Shown here: piece by piece, positions 14,528-20,077 of the stretch
How the letters are laid out: each line of letters opens with the position of its first letter
Position numbering within the stretch: position 1 is the first letter of the stretch
NCBI GenBank assembly: GCA_936931335.1
Contig: CAKZIH010000305.1
Coordinates: forward strand, 1-20,077
Reading direction: 5' to 3'
Origin: an uncultured Nostocoides sp.
GTDB taxonomy: Bacteria; Actinomycetota; Actinomycetes; Actinomycetales; Dermatophilaceae
Length of the DNA stretch: 20,077 nucleotides
Notes under the pieces: model-generated
What the model was told of the DNA's origin: nothing
Databases searched by the model: none
The model's input: the letters and a program-made list of their open reading frames with translations, nothing else
Program-made: the position numbers and the translations under genes

Positions 14528-15291
14528 GACGCGAACGGTCGCAGCTCGACCCCGGCCGCATCCAGCGCCCGGCGCACGGCCACGGCGATCTCCACGGCGC
14601 CGGCGGTGTCTCCGTGCACGCAGATCGAGTCGGCGGGCACGCTCACCTCGCTGCCATCGACCGCCACGATCACCCCTTCGGTGACGAGCCGGACGCAGCG
14701 GGCGGCGATCTCCTGCGGATCGTGCAACACCGCGCCGGGCTCCCGTCGGGAGGCCAGCAGACCCGCGGCCGTATAAGCGCGATCGGCGAAGGCCTCGGCC
14801 ATCGTGGGCAGCCCGGCCGCCGCGGCGGCCCTGAGCAGCTCCGAGCCGGGCAGGCCGAGGACGGGGAGGCTGGCGTCATACGCCTGCACGGCGGCGACGA
14901 CGGCCCCGGCCGTATGTGGATCGACCGCCGCCTTGTTGTAGAGCGCGCCGTGCGGCTTGACGTAGCGCACGCGGGTGCCGCATACCCGGGCGATGCCGTC
15001 CAGGGCCCCGATCTGGTAGATGACCTCATCGGTCAACTCGGACGGCTCGACGTCCATGGTGCGGCGGCCGAACCCGGCCAGATCGCGATAGCTGACCTGG
15101 GCGCCGACACTGACCCCGCGGGCGGCGGCCCGAGCACACACCTGACGCAGTGTGCTCGGGTCCCCGGCGTGGAACCCGCACGCGACATTGGCGCTGGTGA
15201 CCAGTTCCAGCATCGCGTCGTCGTCGCCGAGTACCCAGCGCCCAAAGCTCTCGCCCAGGTCGCTGTTGAGGTCCACCCGCCGCGCGCTCAC
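14524..15291 (-). CDS. pxpA: 5-oxoprolinase subunit A (LamB/YcsF family)
   Basis: A 255-residue TIM-barrel-like subunit, the usual family length. Signature sequences are 'VDLNSDLGESFGRW' at the N-terminus, 'SANVACGFHAGDP', 'VGAQVSYRDLAGFGRR', 'VRYVKPHGALYNK' and 'ICVHGDTAGAVEIA'. The conserved Asp and His residues of these blocks form the likely active site. Start GTG 15291 lies 7 bases beyond the transporter stop, with GAGG immediately before it. An extended frame to 15345 would overlap the transporter and lacks family similarity. Operon order is transporter, pxpA, pxpB, pxpC. Confidence 0.93.
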   Translation of the reverse strand: MSARRVDLNSDLGESFGRWVLGDDDAMLELVTSANVACGFHAGDPSTLRQVCARAAARGVSVGAQVSYRDLAGFGRRTMDVEPSELTDEVIYQIGALDGIARVCGTRVRYVKPHGALYNKAAVDPHTAGAVVAAVQAYDASLPVLGLPGSELLRAAAAAGLPTMAEAFADRAYTAAGLLASRREPGAVLHDPQEIAARCVRLVTEGVIVAVDGSEVSVPADSICVHGDTAGAVEIAVAVRRALDAAGVELRPFAS

Positions 15292-15298
15292 CCTCGCA

Positions 15299-16639
15299 TC
15301 ATCCCGCGCTCTCGGCGAGCTGGCCGTGCAGGGGGTCCTCCTCAAGGTCGGCGTGGGCCGTCTCGGGGGCGGCGAGCACGCAGATCACGCAGAGCACCAG
15401 CATGGCGATCACGTAGATGACGATCGGCCAGGCGCTGTCGTACTTCTTCAGCAGCGCGGTGGAGATGATCGGCGCGAGCGCGCCACCGAGGATGCCCGCG
15501 AGCTGATAACCCATCGAGGCGCCGGTGTAGCGCACCCGGGTCGGGAACATCTCGCTGATGAAGGAGGCCTGCGGGCCGTACATCGCGGCGTGGAAGATCA
15601 GCGCCATCACGGCGGCCAGGGCAATGAGAGCGAACCGGCCGGTGTCCAGCAGCTTGAAGAAAGCCAGCAGCCAGATCGCGGCACCGATCGCCCCGCCCAG
15701 GTAGATCGGCCGGCGGCCAAACTTGTCCGAGAGATGGCCGAAGAGCGGGATGGCGCAGACCTGCACCGCAGCAGCGATGAAGACCGCATTGAGGGCGTAG
15801 GACTTGGGCAGCTCGAGATAGGTCGCGACATAGGTCGTGATGAAGAGGACGAAGGTATAGAAGGCGACGTCCACCCCGATCCGCGCGCCGATGGCGAGCA
15901 GCACCCGGCGGGGGTAGCGTCGCAGCACCTCGAGGACCGGAGCGGCCTCCGGCTCCTTGGCGGCGGCCTCCTCGAACATCGGGCTCTCCTCCAGCGAGCG
16001 ACGGATCCACAGCCCGACGAGGACGAGAAAGCCGCTGAGCAGGAAGGGAATTCGCCAGCCCCAGCTGTTGAAGGCGCTCTCGGAGGTCACTCGACCCATC
16101 AGCGAAAGCACGCCATTGGCCAGCAGCAGACCAATCGGCACGCCGACCTGCGGCCAACTGGCATTGAGGCCGCGCCGCTTCGGGTCGCCGCTCTCCAGGG
16201 TCATCAGGACCGCGCCACCCCATTCACCGCCGAGGCCGATGCCCTGGATGAAGCGCAGGGTGACCAGCAGCAGCGGCGCGGCGACGCCAATGGAGTCATA
16301 GGTCGGCAGCAGACCGATCGCAAAGGTCGACAGACCCATGATCAGCAGGGTGACGACCAGGACTTTCTTCCGGCCGATCTTGTCGCCGAAGTGACCGAAG
16401 ATCACGCCGCCCAGAGGCCGGGCCACGAAGCCCACGGCATACGTCGTGAACGACAGCAAGGTGCCGGTGAGCGAATCGAAGGTGGGAAAGAAGAGCTTGT
16501 TGAAGACCAGCGCCGCGGCGGTGCCATAGATGAAGAAGTCGTACCACTCCAGGGAGGTACCGATGAGGCTCGCAACGATGATCCGGCGCACGGACGACGG
16601 CGGACGGGCCGTGCCGGTGGCGGTCGCGGGATGGGCCAT
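15299..16639 (-). CDS. MHS-family (MFS) metabolite:proton symporter
   Basis: A 446-residue transporter with twelve predicted helices. The MHS/ProP/ShiA features are the first-helix 'IGTSLEWYDFFIYGTAAAL', the MFS signature 'GHFGDKIGRKKVLV' after helix 2, 'FIQGIGLGGEWGGA' in helix 4 and a second 'GHLSDKFGRRPIY' in the second half. The family imports osmolytes, di- and tricarboxylates, shikimate and similar organic acids. First place in an operon with pxpABC suggests that 5-oxoproline or a related acid is the substrate; this is inference. The ATG at 16639 is chosen because AAGGA precedes it by 6 bases. The longer open frame to 16837 covers the promoter region. Confidence 0.92.
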   Translation of the reverse strand: MAHPATATGTARPPSSVRRIIVASLIGTSLEWYDFFIYGTAAALVFNKLFFPTFDSLTGTLLSFTTYAVGFVARPLGGVIFGHFGDKIGRKKVLVVTLLIMGLSTFAIGLLPTYDSIGVAAPLLLVTLRFIQGIGLGGEWGGAVLMTLESGDPKRRGLNASWPQVGVPIGLLLANGVLSLMGRVTSESAFNSWGWRIPFLLSGFLVLVGLWIRRSLEESPMFEEAAAKEPEAAPVLEVLRRYPRRVLLAIGARIGVDVAFYTFVLFITTYVATYLELPKSYALNAVFIAAAVQVCAIPLFGHLSDKFGRRPIYLGGAIGAAIWLLAFFKLLDTGRFALIALAAVMALIFHAAMYGPQASFISEMFPTRVRYTGASMGYQLAGILGGALAPIISTALLKKYDSAWPIVIYVIAMLVLCVICVLAAPETAHADLEEDPLHGQLAESAG

Positions 16640-16690
16640 AGGGATCCTTCGAGGTCCGGTCGGAGACCACGCCGTCCCCGAATTGGCGAG

Positions 16691-16720
16691 ACAGTAGCGG
16701 ATTGTTGAGCAATGCAACAA
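16691..16720 (-). promoter_or_regulatory. Candidate promoter of the transporter-pxp operon
   Basis: On the minus strand TTGTTG (16715-16720) and TACTGT (16691-16696) are separated by 18 bases, about 45 bases before the transporter start. The -35 half coincides with one arm of the dyad described separately, as expected for repression. Confidence 0.4.
16702..16720. promoter_or_regulatory. Inverted-repeat operator candidate for the GntR regulator
   Basis: TTGTTG-AGCAATG-CAACAA is a 19-bp dyad with perfect 6-bp arms. It is in an AT-richer part of the divergent region between the transporter operon and the gntR gene. TTGT...ACAA-type dyads are common GntR/FCD operators. Confidence 0.55.
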
Positions 16721-16800
16721 GGGGAAGATGGGGTTATCCGACAATTGGACGCTGAGTACATTGGTCTGATTCGCAAGCCTGTGCCCGTATGGAGGTGTCC

Positions 16801-17475
16801 GTGCCCGGTAGTGCAACGCCGGTGCCGCTGCCGCCACTGGCGCGGCGGGAGAGCACCGCGGAGGCGGTGGCCGCGGTGTTGCGGGCGCAGATTGCGGGCG
16901 GGGCGATCCGGCCGGGGACGCAGTTGCGCGAGGAGCACATCGCCAGCGCTTTGGAGGTCTCGCGCAATACTGTGCGGGAGGCGTTTCGACTGCTCAGCCA
17001 CGAGCGACTGGTCGAGCATACCCTGCATCGCGGGGTCTTCGTCCGGGTCTCCGGGCCGCAGGAGGTCCGTGATATCTACCGGACCCGACGCTTCGTGGAG
17101 CCGTTGGGGATGCGCGCGGTTGTCGAGCAAGCGGCGGGGCTGCGGGAACTCGCCGATGCGGTCGCTGCGGGTGGGGCCGCCGCCGACGCGGGAGATTGGG
17201 ATGCCGTCGGTACGGCCGATATCGATTTCCACCGCGGCCTGGTGGCGGCGTGCGGCAGCGTGCACCTCGAGGCGATGTTCGAGGGGGTGCTGGCCGAATT
17301 GCGCCTGGCGTTCCTGCGCCTACCCGATGCCCAGGCCCTGCACCAGCCCTTCCTATTGCGCAATGAGGGCATGGTGGTGTTGCTGGAGGGCGGCGACCTG
17401 CAGACCGCGCTGCGCGAACTCGACGACTATCTGCACGAGGCCGAGGCGCAAGTCCTTGCCGTGATCGCCGCCTGA
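16801..17475 (+). CDS. GntR-family (FCD subfamily) transcriptional regulator
   Basis: A 224-residue ligand-responsive DNA-binding protein. The N-terminal winged helix is clear: 'LRAQIAGGAIRPGTQLREEH', then 'IASALEVSRNTVREAFRLLS' and 'LHRGVFVR'. The all-helical FCD domain follows, with 'IYRTRRFVEPLGMRAV', 'DIDFHRGLVAACGS' and a C-terminal 'LDDYLHEAEAQ'. The Asp and His residues there usually bind a metal and the carboxylate effector. GTG 16801 is preferred over ATG 16789 because GGAGG (16791-16795) then sits 5 bases upstream. Divergent placement suggests control of the transporter-pxp operon and itself, probably in response to 5-oxoproline or a related acid. Confidence 0.92.
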   Translation: MPGSATPVPLPPLARRESTAEAVAAVLRAQIAGGAIRPGTQLREEHIASALEVSRNTVREAFRLLSHERLVEHTLHRGVFVRVSGPQEVRDIYRTRRFVEPLGMRAVVEQAAGLRELADAVAAGGAAADAGDWDAVGTADIDFHRGLVAACGSVHLEAMFEGVLAELRLAFLRLPDAQALHQPFLLRNEGMVVLLEGGDLQTALRELDDYLHEAEAQVLAVIAA

Positions 17476-17488
17476 GGTGGACTCGCGC

Positions 17489-17902
17489 ATGACGCACGCC
17501 AACCGGGCGGCAGTGCTCGAGCGCTATACGCGCTATCTCGCCGCGTGCAACTGTCGAGCGTGGTCCGAGATCGGGTCGTCTGTCGCGGACCAGGTGCTCG
17601 TCAACGGCCGGGTCCGCACCCGCGCCGAGTATGTCGCCGACCTGCAGATCCTGTGCGAGTCGTTCCCGGACTACCGATGGACCCTGGTGCGGGCACTGAT
17701 CGAGGGCGACTGGCTGGCGGTTCACCTGCACGACACCGGCACGCGGCAGGGGGCCTTTGCCGGCGCCCCCGGGGATGGCACCGCGGTGGAGACCGACGAA
17801 TTCGCCATGTACCGCTTCGGGGTCGACGGCCGCATTCAGGAGGTCGAGGTGACCGCCGACAACGCGCGCCTCATCCGCGATGCGCCCGGCGAGCGCGGCT
17901 GA
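17489..17902 (+). CDS. SnoaL-like / ester cyclase-type small protein
   Basis: A 137-residue protein with the NTF2/SnoaL-like pattern: 'AVLERYTRYLAACN' helix, 'VLVNGRVRTRAEYVADLQIL' and 'FPDYRWTLVRALIEGDWLAV', then 'DEFAMYRFGVDGRIQEVEVT'. Such proteins range from polyketide cyclases to uncharacterised enzymes. No substrate can be assigned. AGGTGG lies 8 bases before ATG 17489; a GTG at 17477 is an alternative. It begins within 15 bp of the gntR stop, so it is probably co-transcribed with the regulator and may act in the same pathway. Confidence 0.8.
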   Translation: MTHANRAAVLERYTRYLAACNCRAWSEIGSSVADQVLVNGRVRTRAEYVADLQILCESFPDYRWTLVRALIEGDWLAVHLHDTGTRQGAFAGAPGDGTAVETDEFAMYRFGVDGRIQEVEVTADNARLIRDAPGERG

Positions 17903-17911
17903 CCCCGCCTC

Positions 17912-17965
17912 GGTGTCGGCAACACGCCGTATGTGGGGCGGTGCCCCACGCGTATTGCCGACACC
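17912..17965. terminator. Large bidirectional inverted-repeat terminator
   Basis: GGTGTCGGCAA and TTGCCGACACC are exact arms, extended by five more bases with one mismatch. Inside is a second perfect stem, GTGGGGC-GGT-GCCCCAC. It lies 9 bp past the SnoaL-like stop, between convergent genes, and is well placed to end transcription from both sides. It was also examined as a possible attachment or mobile-element end, without support. Confidence 0.75.
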
Positions 17966-17990
17966 AAGGGCGCCGGCCCGTCGGCCCGCC

Positions 17991-18005
17991 CAGGGAATGT
18001 CCCTG
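17991..18005. repeat. Small second hairpin before the FMN reductase stop
   Basis: CAGGGA-ATG-TCCCTG forms a 6-bp stem with a 3-base loop, about 27 bp beyond the 3' end of the minus-strand FMN reductase. It could be an accessory terminator. Confidence 0.4.
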
Positions 18006-18031
18006 AGCAGGCCGCCCGAGCCGGGGTGAAA

Positions 18032-18670
18032 TCAGTTCGCGCGAGACTCCGGCACACCGGCCGCGGCCAGCAGCGCGGAGAACGGGGTGACCTCGGCGAA
18101 GGCATTCGGCGCGGGCCGGCGCACCGGAGCCCCACCGGACAGGGTGGCGAGTTCGGTCGCCGCCCGGGCGACCCGGCCGGCCAGGGCCGAGGCGCCGTCC
18201 CCGCCGAAGTCGGAGGTGGCGGCATACACGGCGGTGGGCACGCTCAGGGCCCCCAAATGGGCGAAGAGCGGCCGCAGCGCGTGCTCCAACACCAGCGAAT
18301 GCCGTTCTGTCCCACCGGAAGCGGCGAGCAGCACCGGGGTGCCGAGGAGGTCCTCCATGCCGATCAGGTCGATGAACGACTTGAAGAGCCCGCTATAGGA
18401 CGCCTGGAAGGTCGGGGTGACCACGACCAGCGCGTCGGCGTCCGCCACATCCCGCAGCGCGGCAGCCAGGTCTTCACCCGGGAAGCCGGTGAGCAATGCG
18501 TCCACGATCGCGTGCGCGTGATCGCGCACCTCGACGTGCCGGACCTCGACGCTGTCCTCGGTGCCGGCCAGCGCATTGCGCGCCGCCTCGGTGAGCTGAT
18601 CGGCCAGCAGCCGGGTCGAACTGGGCACGCGCAACCCGGCGCTGACCACGGTCAGAATGCGTTCGGTCAT
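18032..18670 (-). CDS. LLM-partnered FMN reductase, CE1759 family
   Basis: A 212-residue NAD(P)H-dependent FMN reductase of flavodoxin-like fold. The N-terminal 'LTVVSAGLRVPSSTRLLADQ' is the FMN phosphate loop. 'DALVVVTPTFQASYSGLFKS' and 'LIGMEDLLGTPVLLAASGG' are the second flavin-contact region. Such proteins supply reduced FMN to a luciferase-like monooxygenase. The gene overlaps the monooxygenase stop by four bases (ATGA), so the two are translationally coupled, as in the known CE1758/CE1759 pairs. The physiological substrate of these pairs is, to my knowledge, not established. Confidence 0.9.
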   Translation of the reverse strand: MTERILTVVSAGLRVPSSTRLLADQLTEAARNALAGTEDSVEVRHVEVRDHAHAIVDALLTGFPGEDLAAALRDVADADALVVVTPTFQASYSGLFKSFIDLIGMEDLLGTPVLLAASGGTERHSLVLEHALRPLFAHLGALSVPTAVYAATSDFGGDGASALAGRVARAATELATLSGGAPVRRPAPNAFAEVTPFSALLAAAGVPESRAN

Positions 18671-19767
18671 CGTTGTGCCACCACCTGTTCACTCGTGCGG
18701 GTGGCCAGTCGCGCCGCGTGGGTGGGCGCGTCGGGCACGTGCGCCGGCCGCAGCGCGGCGAACTCCTTGCGCAACACCGGCACGACCTCCTCACCAAGAA
18801 TGTCCAACTGCTCCAGCACGGTCTGCAAGGGCAACCCGGCGTGATCCATGAGGAAGAGTTGACGCTGGTAGTCCCCGACATACTCCCGGAAGCTGAGCGT
18901 GCGCTCGATGAACTCCTGCGGGCTGCCGACGATCAGCGGGGTCTGTCGCATGAACGACTCCAGGGACGGGCCACCGCCATACACCGGAGCCCGGTCGAAG
19001 TACGGCCGGAACTCACGGATGGCGTCCTGGCTGTTCTTGCGGATGAACGCCTGCCCGCCGAGCCCGACGATCGCCTGGTCGGCGCTGCCGTGGCCGTAGT
19101 GCTCGAAGCGCTGCCGATACAGCGCCACCATCTGCTGGGTGTGCTCCTTGGGCCAGAAGATGTGGTTGGCGAAGAAGCCATCGCCGTAATAGGCGGCCTG
19201 CTCGGCGATCTCCGGGCTGCGGATCGAGCCATGCCAGACAAAGGGCGGCAGCTCGTCCAGGGGCCGCGGGGTCGAGGTGAAACCGGACAGCGGCGTACGG
19301 TGCTTGCCTTGCCAGGTGACATTCTCCTCGCGCCACAGCCGGTGCAGCAGCGCATAGTTCTCCACGGCCAACTCCAGGCCGGAGCGGATGTCCTTGCCGA
19401 ACCACGGGTAGACCGGCCCGGTGTTCCCGCGCCCGAGCATGAGGTCCATGCGCCCGTCCGACAGATGCTGCAGATAGGCGTAGTCCTCCGCCAGACGCAC
19501 CGGGTCATTGGTGGTGATCAGGGTGGTCGCGGTGGACAGCACGAGGCGCTCGGTCTGCGCCGCGATCGCCGCGAGCAGCACCGGCGGATTGGCCGGGGCG
19601 ACGAACGGCGGGTTGTGGTGCTCGCCGGTGGCGAAGACGTCCAGGCCCACTTCCTCGGCCTTGCGGGCGATCGCCACGGTCGCCTTGATCCGCTCGTACT
19701 CGCTGGGCGCCCGCCCCGTGTGCGGGTCGGGGGTGATGTCGCCGACGGTGAAGATCCCGAACTGCAT
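18667..19767 (-). CDS. LLM-class FMN-dependent monooxygenase, CE1758 family
   Basis: A 366-residue luciferase-like TIM-barrel flavoprotein. Family sequences are 'MQFGIFTVGDITPDP' at the N-terminus, 'EEVGLDVFATGEHHNPPF', 'VLLAAIAAQTERLVLSTATT' and 'LSDGRMDLMLGRGNTGPVYP', with 'GLGGQAFIRKNSQDA' in the C-terminal half. It should oxygenate an unknown organic substrate with reduced FMN from the coupled reductase. ATG 19767 is chosen because GAGG sits 6 bases before it and family similarity starts there. The frame is open further upstream but has no better signal. Confidence 0.92.
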   Translation of the reverse strand: MQFGIFTVGDITPDPHTGRAPSEYERIKATVAIARKAEEVGLDVFATGEHHNPPFVAPANPPVLLAAIAAQTERLVLSTATTLITTNDPVRLAEDYAYLQHLSDGRMDLMLGRGNTGPVYPWFGKDIRSGLELAVENYALLHRLWREENVTWQGKHRTPLSGFTSTPRPLDELPPFVWHGSIRSPEIAEQAAYYGDGFFANHIFWPKEHTQQMVALYRQRFEHYGHGSADQAIVGLGGQAFIRKNSQDAIREFRPYFDRAPVYGGGPSLESFMRQTPLIVGSPQEFIERTLSFREYVGDYQRQLFLMDHAGLPLQTVLEQLDILGEEVVPVLRKEFAALRPAHVPDAPTHAARLATRTSEQVVAQR

Positions 19768-19798
19768 CGCGCACCTCATAGTTGGTTGAAAATTGAAT

Positions 19799-19822
19799 CG
19801 TATGCGGAACACTGCCGTATGC
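19799..19822. repeat. Direct repeat CGTATGC upstream of the LLM gene
   Basis: CGTATGC occurs at 19799-19805 and 19816-19822, 17 bp start to start, in the promoter region of the minus-strand monooxygenase. On the minus strand the first copy contains TACG of a possible TACGAT -10 element. Because this heptamer core is common throughout the window, its meaning is uncertain. Confidence 0.3.
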
Positions 19823-19894
19823 GCAGTCATTCCCGACCGGGTGGGTCCAGCGATGGGTCACCGAGTGTTCCCCTGGGCGCCACCCGGACGCCGA

Positions 19895-19916
19895 CCGGCA
19901 TGTGGCCGGTATGTGG
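19895..19916. repeat. Tandem 11-bp repeat upstream of the exported-protein gene
   Basis: CCGGCATGTGG is followed directly by CCGGTATGTGG, one mismatch. The pair ends 13 bp before the ATG at 19930 and overlaps the CRP-like site. Together with the adjacent palindrome it may form a control region. Confidence 0.4.
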
Positions 19917-19930
19917 TGACCTGGCTCACA
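19915..19930. promoter_or_regulatory. CRP/GlxR-like palindrome
   Basis: GGTGA-CCTGGC-TCACA agrees with the CRP/GlxR consensus TGTGA-N6-TCACA at nine of ten positions. Its last base is the A of the ATG at 19930. If that start is right, binding would block expression; if transcription goes the other way, the site is ~150 bp upstream of the LLM gene. Confidence 0.45.
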
Positions 19931-20077
19931 TGCCTCTCCCTCGCGCAAGTCTGTGCACCGTGGCCGCCGCCGCGGTGAGCCTCCCGATCCTGGCCGCCGC
20001 GGTGCCCGCCGCCATGTATCCCACTCCCGAACCGCCCGATCCCGCTGGACGTGCCGACGGACTGCGACAGTGCGTCG
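19930..20077 (+). CDS. N-terminus of an exported protein (cut by window edge)
   Basis: The frame is open from ATG 19930 to the window end, 49 codons. It encodes a signal peptide-like start: 'MPLPRAS', a hydrophobic Ala/Val/Leu stretch of ~20 residues and a likely cleavage near 'AVPAA'. A Pro-rich linker ('YPTPEPPDPAG') and 'DGLRQCV' follow. This resembles the start of a secreted or membrane-anchored wall protein. No family can be named. The Shine-Dalgarno is weak (GGTGA at 19915). The alternative GTG at 19960 would lose the positively charged N-region. Confidence 0.5.
   Translation, partial: MPLPRASLCTVAAAAVSLPILAAAVPAAMYPTPEPPDPAGRADGLRQCV

Noticed and set aside
15152..16708. 518-codon open frame on the plus strand
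   Set aside because: Antisense to the MHS transporter and pxpA, very rich in Glu/Gln/Asp/Arg with no family pattern, while the opposite strand is a complete transporter.
17912..17965. Mobile-element end or attachment site at the nested inverted repeat
   Set aside because: No transposase, integrase, tRNA or target duplication is nearby; position between convergent stops fits a terminator.
1..20077. tRNA or rRNA genes, CRISPR arrays, complete insertion sequences, phage genes
   Set aside because: I looked for tRNA-like cloverleaf ends, regular spacer repeats and transposase-like proteins and found none; a tRNAscan and IS search would settle it.

Overview
The window is high-GC DNA with GTG starts, tightly overlapping reading frames and actinobacterial gene families: a CE1758/CE1759-type flavin pair, a LuxR-type regulator with a membrane kinase, and a LigD-like ligase without a polymerase domain. 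It looks like an actinobacterium, plausibly of the Micrococcales. I cannot name a genus. Almost all of it is coding, and no gene-free stretch exceeds 300 bases.

Left part (1-5340), a region of broken genes. It opens inside the C-terminal half of a CpaE/MinD-like ATPase whose reading frame runs on, implausibly, into an intact Nramp metal transporter (mntH). Next, 3' end to 3' end with mntH, is the last ~158 codons of an AcoR-type enhancer-binding regulator on the minus strand. It is joined head to head near 2350 to a zinc alcohol dehydrogenase on the plus strand that lacks its first ~100 codons. An intact GroEL paralogue follows. Regulator, ADH and GroEL are the two flanks of an actinobacterial propane/soluble diiron monooxygenase (prm/mim-type) operon. 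I infer that one deletion removed the monooxygenase genes plus the 5' ends of both flanking genes, or that the assembly collapsed there. After groEL comes the N-terminal membrane part of a copper-type P-type ATPase with no catalytic core.

Middle part (5344-13043). A phosphoesterase-ligase protein of LigD type is followed on the minus strand by a hemolysin III/TrhA membrane protein, a YeiH-type putative sulfate exporter and a secreted beta-propeller protein. Divergent from the propeller gene is a LuxR-family response regulator. Its 3' end overlaps by 66 bp the 3' end of an oppositely oriented 774-residue membrane histidine kinase, which has an unusual kinase-membrane-degenerate kinase layout.

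Right part (13044-20077). A minus-strand operon encodes an MHS-family transporter and PxpA, PxpB and PxpC (5-oxoprolinase), with 7-nt, 4-nt-overlap and 1-nt-overlap junctions. A GntR/FCD regulator and a small SnoaL-like protein are divergent from it, and a dyad in the shared promoter region is a good operator candidate. The job suggested is import of 5-oxoproline or a related compound and its ATP-dependent hydrolysis to glutamate. A large inverted repeat then separates these genes from a translationally coupled LLM flavin monooxygenase/FMN reductase pair. The window ends in the start of an exported protein, whose start codon touches a CRP/GlxR-like palindrome.
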